NCBI GenBank assembly: GCA_026826555.1
Contig: JAKSZT010004976.1
Coordinates: forward strand, 7,758,917-7,822,916
DNA length: 64,000 nt
From: Tolypeutes matacus
Taxonomy: Eukaryota; Chordata; Mammalia; Cingulata; Chlamyphoridae
Direction: 5' to 3'
Positions 58,919 to 64,000 of the stretch are shown piece by piece; the stretch's first letter is position 1; every line of letters starts with the position of its first letter. A model generated the notes under the pieces. It did not search any database. It was not told where the DNA came from and saw nothing but the letters and a program-made list of their open reading frames with translations. The position numbers and the translations under genes are program-made.

Positions 58919-59800
58919 ATGGCCTATCCAAAGGAAGAAGATAAAAACACAGAAAACACCAAAGAAGACAAAAATATGGACATACTGAACAAAGCCTTTT
59001 TGAAAAATGATCTTAAAAACGCTTAAGGAGATAAAGTACAGAGAAAGAACTATAGGATATCAGGAAAACAATGGAGGAATAATATGACAGTCTAAAGATA
59101 TAGAAATATTTTTAAGGAACCAAATAGAACTATTGGCACTCAAGACAACAACTGAAATGAAAAATGCCCAGGAGAATTTCAAGAGCAGACTAGAGCTGGC
59201 AGAAGAAAGAATCAGTGAACCTGAAGGCAAGACAACTGCAATGAATCAGCCTGAGGAAGACAAAGACAAAAGAAATATTTAAAAGTAAAAATAGCCTAAG
59301 ACAGCTATGGGATACCATCAAGCACACCAATATACATGTTATAGGAGTCCCAGGAGGAGAAGAAAGAGAGGAAAGGGGAGAAGGAATAGTCTAAAATAGT
59401 GACAGAACTTCCTAAACTTAGCAAAAGACATGAATATGCACATCCAGGAAGCTCAGAGAACACCAAACAGGATAAATGTGAAGAAAACTACCCCATCATA
59501 TATTGATTACACTATCAAATACAAAAGACAAAGAGAGGGTTCTGAAAGCTGCAAGAGAAGAGCAATGTGATACATACAAGGAAGTGCCAATTTCTCATCA
59601 GAAACCATGGAGGCAAGAAGGCAGTGGGTGGAAATACCCAAAGGTGCTGAAGGAAAACAACTGCCAGCAAAGAATTCTATATCCAGCAAGACTCTCTTTC
59701 AAAAATGAGGGAGAGATTAAGACATTCCTAGACGAACAAAAGCTGATGGAGTTCATCACTACTAAACTTCCTTACAAGCATTGCTAAAGGAAATTCTTCA
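58919..59800 (+). pseudogene. L1 ORF1 pseudogene
   Basis: This is the remnant of the L1 ORF1 RNA-binding protein, the chaperone that coats L1 RNA. The probable start is the ATG-GCC at 58919. An early stop falls near 59022. The coiled-coil part (59000-59250) is rich in K, E and Q. The C-terminal half is open from 59503 to 59787 (94 codons) and contains 'NCQQRILYPARLSFKNEGE', then 'KTFLDEQKL', typical of the ORF1 C-terminal domain in L1M/HAL1-type elements. The other L1s here (3480-3640 minus, 51943-52800) share these blocks. Not functional. Confidence 0.82.
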
Positions 59801-60175
59801 GACTGAAACGAAAGAAGAGTCAAAGCAATGAAGAAATAAAGACTTGTGGTAAAGGTAACCTTATGGATAATTACAAATACCATTATTATTGTATTGTATT
59901 GTTTGGTATGTAACTCTAACTTCTTACTTCCTACAGGTGCAGATGCATAAAAACATAATGATAACTCGGTTTTTGGACATACAATGTACAAACATAAGTG
60001 GCAACAAGGACAAAAAATTATGGGGTGCAGAGGGGTATTGGAAAACTATTTGTGCATGCTAATGAAGTTAAGTTGCTATCAAACCAAACATAACTGTTAC
60101 ATATTTAGGATGTTATATTTTAACCCTATGGTAACCACAAGGAAAATAGATGAAACTATATCCAGATAAAAAATG

Positions 60176-61850
60176 AGAAGGAAAAGTAAAACTTTCCCTA
60201 TTTGCAGATGATATGATCCTACATTCAGAAAATCTTGAAAAATCCACATCAAAGCTCCTCGAGCTAGTAAATGAGTTCAGCAGAATGGCAAAGTAAAAGA
60301 TCAACACCCAAAAATCAGTAGTGTTTCTACATATAAACACTGAAAAATCCAAAGAGGAAAAAAAATCCATTCACAATAGCAACTAAAAGAATCAATATCT
60401 AGAAATAAATCTAATCAAGGATGTAAAGGACTTTTACACAGAAAACTACAAAACATTGGTAAAAGAAATCAAAGAAGACCTTAAAAAAATGGAGAGATAT
60501 TCCCTGTTTATGGATTGGAAGACTAAATATCATTAAGAGGTCAATATTACCCAAAGCAATTTATAGATTCAATGCAATCCCAATCAAAATTCCAACAGCC
60601 TTCTTTGCAGAAATGGAAAAGCTGATCATCAAATTTATATAGAAGGGTAAGGGGCACCAAATAACTAAAGCCCTCTTGAAAAAGAATGAAATTGGACGAC
60701 TCATACTTCCCAATCTTAAAACTTATTACAAAGCCACAATAATCAATATAGCATGGTACTAACACAAGGACAGACACACAGACCAATGGAATAGAATGGA
60801 GAACTCAGAAATCAACCCTCACATTTATGGCTGATTTTTTACAAGGTGAGAAAGAATAGTCTCTTCAACAAATGGTGCTGGGAAATATGGAACTCCATTT
60901 GGAAAAAGGAGGAGGAGAGGGACCCCTACCTCACACCATATACAAAAATCAGTTCAAAATGGATCAGAGACCTAAGTGTAAGAACCAAAATTATCAAACT
61001 CCTAGAATAAAATGTTAGGGAAGCATCTTCAGGAGCTCACGTTAGACAATCGTTTCTTAGACTTCACACTCAAAGCACAAGCAACAAAAATAAATAAATG
61101 GGATTTCATCAAATCAAAAACTTTGGTTCCTCAGAGATTTTTATCATGAACAAAAAAGGACAACCTACACAATGGGAGAAAATATTTGGAAACCACATAG
61201 CCAATAATGATTAATATCCAGTACATATAAAGAAATCCTTCAACTTAACAAAAAGACAAACAACCCAATTTTAAAATGGGCAAAAGACTTGAACAGACAT
61301 CTCTCTAAAGAAATACAAATGACCAGAAAGCACGTGAAAAGATGCTCAACATTATTACACATCAGGGGAATGCAAGTCAAAACCTCAATGAAATACCATT
61401 TCATACCCATTATAATGGCTGCTATTTAAAAAAAAAAAAAAAAAAAAAAAGGAAAATAAGTGTTGGAGAGGATGTAGAGAAATAGGAACGTTCATTTTTT
61501 GCTGATAACAATGTAAAATGGTGCGGCTGCAAAAGACTGCTTCCTCAGAAAGCTAATTATAGAACTACCAAATGACGGGTCAACCCCAATACTAGGTTTA
61601 TACTCAAAAGAATTGAAAGCAGGGGTTTAAACAGATATTTGCATACAGATGTTTGTAGTGAGATTATTCGCAATTGCTAAAAGATGGAAGCAACCCAAGT
61701 GCCCATCAACTGATGAATGGATAAATAAAATGTAGTATATATACAGAATGGATTATTATTCAGCCATAAAGAGGAATGAACTGAGACATGTGACAACATG
61801 GATGAACCTTGAAGACATCATGTTGAATAAATTAAGCCAGACACAAGAGT
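60176..61850 (+). pseudogene. L1 ORF2 pseudogene, begins at the catalytic motif
   Basis: The reverse-transcriptase F-A-D-D motif is intact at 60201-60212. Next come 'HSENLEKSTSKLLELVNEF'-type sequence, the region equivalent to '[24 protein letters not shown]' near 60560, and the C-terminal region to 'gatgaaccttgaagacatca' near 61800. All sequence before the motif (endonuclease, early reverse transcriptase) is deleted. Stops, frameshifts and an A run (61428-61450) break the frame. Confidence 0.82.
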
Positions 61851-62130
61851 ACAAATATTATGTGATCTTACCAATTTGAGATAATTAGAATAAGTAAGCT
61901 CAGAGTCAATCTAGAATGTAGGTTAGCAGGGGATGGGGTGAGGATAGGGAATGGGATGTTAAAGCTTAAATGATGGAAATGTTTTGGTAATGGATGGCGG
62001 TGATAGTAGCACAACATTTTGGATGCAATTAACAGCACTGAAATATATATACATATCTGAATAAGATTAAAAGGAAAAGTGTTAGATTGTATATATGGCA
62101 AGAGAGTTGTTTTTTTTTTCAATCCATGGA

Positions 62131-62525
62131 GGGAAGCGGATGTGGCTCAAGCAATTGGGCTCCTGTCTACCATATAGGAGGTCCAGGGCTCGGATTCCCA
62201 AGGCCTCCTGGTGAAAGAAAGCTGGCCCGCGCGGCGAGCTGGCCCACACAGAGAACTGGTGCAGCAAGATGACGCAACAGAAAGAGACAGAGTAGAGACA
62301 ATAAGAGATGCAACAGACCAGGAAGCCGAGGTGACACAAGAGATTGAGCGCCTCTCTCCCACTCTGGAAGGTCCTGGGATCGGCTCCTGGTGCCACCTAA
62401 AAGAGAAGACAAGCAGACACAGAAGAACACACAGCAAATGAACACAGAGCAGAAAGCGAGTGCAAAACAGGGGGTGGGGGAGGGGTGGGAATGAATAAAA
62501 TAAATAAATCTTAAAAAAAAAAAAA
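62131..62525 (+). mobile_element. Long dimeric DAS-type SINE in L1 3' UTR, 10-bp duplication
   Basis: First head 'gggaagcggatgtggctcaag', then the 'gctggcccgcgcggcgagc' body and 'gcaagatgacgcaacag'. A second head begins near 62319 ('aggaagccgaggtgacacaag') with a degenerate B box, and the tail is 'aaataaataaatctt' plus A. The duplication 'aatccatgga' lies at 62121-62130 and 62526-62535. The L1 3' UTR reads on without loss. Confidence 0.92.
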
Positions 62526-62735
62526 AATCCATGGAACTACACTACACAAGCAGGGAACCCTAAGTTAAACCACGGGTTTTAATAGTACAATTATAAAAAT
62601 GTGCTGTCATCATTGTAACAAATGTTCCACACCAATGCAAGGTGTTTGTGGTGGGGCAGTAAATGGGAATCCTGTTATTTATGCTTGTTTGTTCTATAAA
62701 CCCACAACTTCTCTAAAAGAATTTTTAAAAAAAAT

Positions 62736-63285
62736 AAAACTAAGACACAAGTGAACCTTAACATATGCAAGTTAACTTTTAAAACATCATTTAGGAGGCT
62801 GGCTTCTACAATTTATTTAAAAAAAAAAAAAAAACAATGTGCATGTATGCATTAGTAATATTCAGTCTATCATTTGTCTCAAATTTATAGTGCCCTTTGA
62901 CATATGTAGTACAACTATCTTTCCCTTTAAGGGTCCTAGCTTTTTCTATCATGCTTTTTAAAATTCTCCCACAACCCAAGATTACACAATTTATTAACCT
63001 AACTTTCTAATATTTAGTGGCAGTTTAACATTTACATTTTAATCTATAATTATTGTGCAGTAATAAGGGGCAAATTTTGCTTTCATCAAGCAGAAAGTCA
63101 ATTAAACAAGCCCAATTTAATAAATTTTTCTCACCTTTTTCTCACTGACTTGAAATACCACCTTTATTGTGTTGAATTCTCATATATATATTAGAGTGCT
63201 CTGTCCCTTCTTGAGCCTGGTCTGGTAGTTTCTATTTTGCCCTAAGTAGATACAATCTGTCTGACCCATATTTATTGCACATAAA
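62736..63285. other. Unassigned AT-rich DNA
   Basis: No gene or repeat recognised. An A run lies at about 62820-62834. Confidence 0.35.
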
Positions 63286-64000
63286 TGCACATTTTAAAAT
63301 AACAGCTTTGAGATATAATTCACATACCATAAAAATCCAACCCTCTGTATAATTCAGTGTTCAACCACCACCACTAATTTCAGAACATTTTCTTCACCTC
63401 GAAGAAGAACTCCATACCCATTAGCAGTCACTTTCCATTTTGCCCTCCCCCCAGCCCCTGGTAACCACTCCTCTACTTTCTGTCTCTATCAATCTATGTA
63501 TTTGCCTATTCTTAGCATTTCATATAGACGGAACCATAATCTGTGGCCTTGTGTGCGTGTTTTCCCCCCACACACGGCACAATGTGTTCAAGGTTCGTCC
63601 ATGTATCAGTACTTCACTGCTTTTTATGACTAAATAATCTCCATCGTATGGATATGCAGTGCCACATTTGGTTTGGCCATCCCTCAGATGATTATATGTG
63701 GACTGTTTCCACTTTTTGACTATTATGAATGTTGCTATGAATACTCAAACATTTTTGTGTAGACATGTTTTCCATTGTCTTGGTTATATACCTAGGAGTA
63801 GAACTGCTGGGTCTATGTTTAAGGAACTGTTCATGTGTGAAGAACTACCAGTGGCTGCACCATTTCCCATTCCCACCAGCAACATAAGAGTTTCGACTGC
63901 TCCGCAACTCACCAACACTTATTTTCCATTTTTTTCATTAAAACCATCCTCATGGGTATGAGGCAGTATCTCAGTTTTGATTTGCATTTCCTTAGTGACC
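63286..64000 (-). mobile_element. Old L1 3' end, continues beyond the window
   Basis: On the plus strand 'cagctttgagatataattca', 'aatctccatcgtatgg', 'atgaatgttgctatgaata', 'cctaggagtagaactgctgg' and 'ttgatttgcatttcctta' are reverse complements of L1M ORF2 C-terminal and 3' UTR blocks in order. It runs off the right edge. Confidence 0.8.

Larger units (their letters stand above)
58020..62735 (+). mobile_element. L1 LINE with 5' UTR, ORF1 and 3' half of ORF2
   Basis: The 5' UTR runs 58020-58860, ORF1 58919 to about 59800, the inter-ORF region to about 60175, then ORF2 from just before the reverse-transcriptase catalytic motif to about 61850, and the 3' UTR to about 62735 ('cacaacttctctaaaag'). 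The endonuclease and the first part of the reverse transcriptase are missing, with the join near 60175-60182 between two 'gagaagg'-like sequences. A dimeric SINE sits in the 3' UTR. Confidence 0.87.

Noticed and set aside
62147..62532. Three overlapping minus frames of 96-121 codons
   Set aside because: They are the antisense of a dimeric SINE and its tail. The hydrophobic runs come from A-rich repeat sequence read backwards.
1..64000. CRISPR array, operon or prokaryotic defence/secretion system
   Set aside because: There are no regularly spaced repeats and no dense coding, and the sequence is dominated by mammalian SINE, LINE and LTR elements.

Overview
This is a gene-poor, repeat-rich stretch of a placental mammal nuclear genome. 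It most likely comes from an armadillo (Xenarthra, probably Dasypus). The main evidence is about fourteen copies, whole or partial, of a tRNA-Ala-derived SINE of the armadillo DAS type. Their heads carry a 'tgtggctcaagcagttg' A-box region and a 'ggttcggttcc' B box. Some copies are single and some are head-to-tail dimers. The remaining repeats are what is expected in such a genome: L1 elements of several ages, MaLR-type solo LTRs, L2, MIR, and small hAT-type DNA transposons (MER5A, MER20, MER3-like) plus a MER53-like palindrome. I found no host protein-coding gene that I can support, no functional tRNA or other RNA gene, and no CRISPR or bacterial-type system. The longest open frames are L1 remnants or chance frames in GC-rich DNA.

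Layout. 550-4165 is one minus-strand L1 whose body is interrupted by an LTR fragment. 4200-10600 is mostly unassigned DNA with SINEs and decayed L1 pieces. 10605-11395 is an old L1 split by an MLT1-like LTR. 11400-16560 is unassigned apart from a very young SINE at 13993 and a MER20. 16579-22287 is a 5.7-kb plus-strand L1 carrying a nested dimeric SINE and a 1.1-kb polyadenylated retroelement, which itself carries a 64-bp SINE tail. 22570-31690 is largely single-copy-looking DNA. 31690-32685 is an L1 3' part. 32690-38630 is mostly unassigned. 38632-39031 is a 400-N assembly gap. 39032-49150 holds small old repeats, SINEs and a solo LTR. 49155-53330 is an L1 with a second, younger L1 inserted in its 5' UTR. 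53960-54765 is an L2 split by an LTR. 56915-62735 holds two further L1s, the second keeping its 5' UTR, ORF1 and the 3' half of ORF2. The window ends in a minus-strand old L1.

Nothing here works as a pathway. The biology that can be read is a history of retrotransposition: L1 supplied the machinery, DAS SINEs and a polyadenylated non-autonomous element used it, and target-site duplications let several insertions be ordered in time. All the SINEs and LTRs I recognise, and most L1s, lie on the plus strand. If the window is intronic, that would fit a host transcript on the minus strand. I looked for an undescribed system and did not find one. The best leads are an L1 whose 5' UTR is joined to ORF1 at an acceptor-like site, the unnamed 1.1-kb retroelement, and the strand asymmetry. 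Family names are from memory of consensus sequences and were not checked by a database search.
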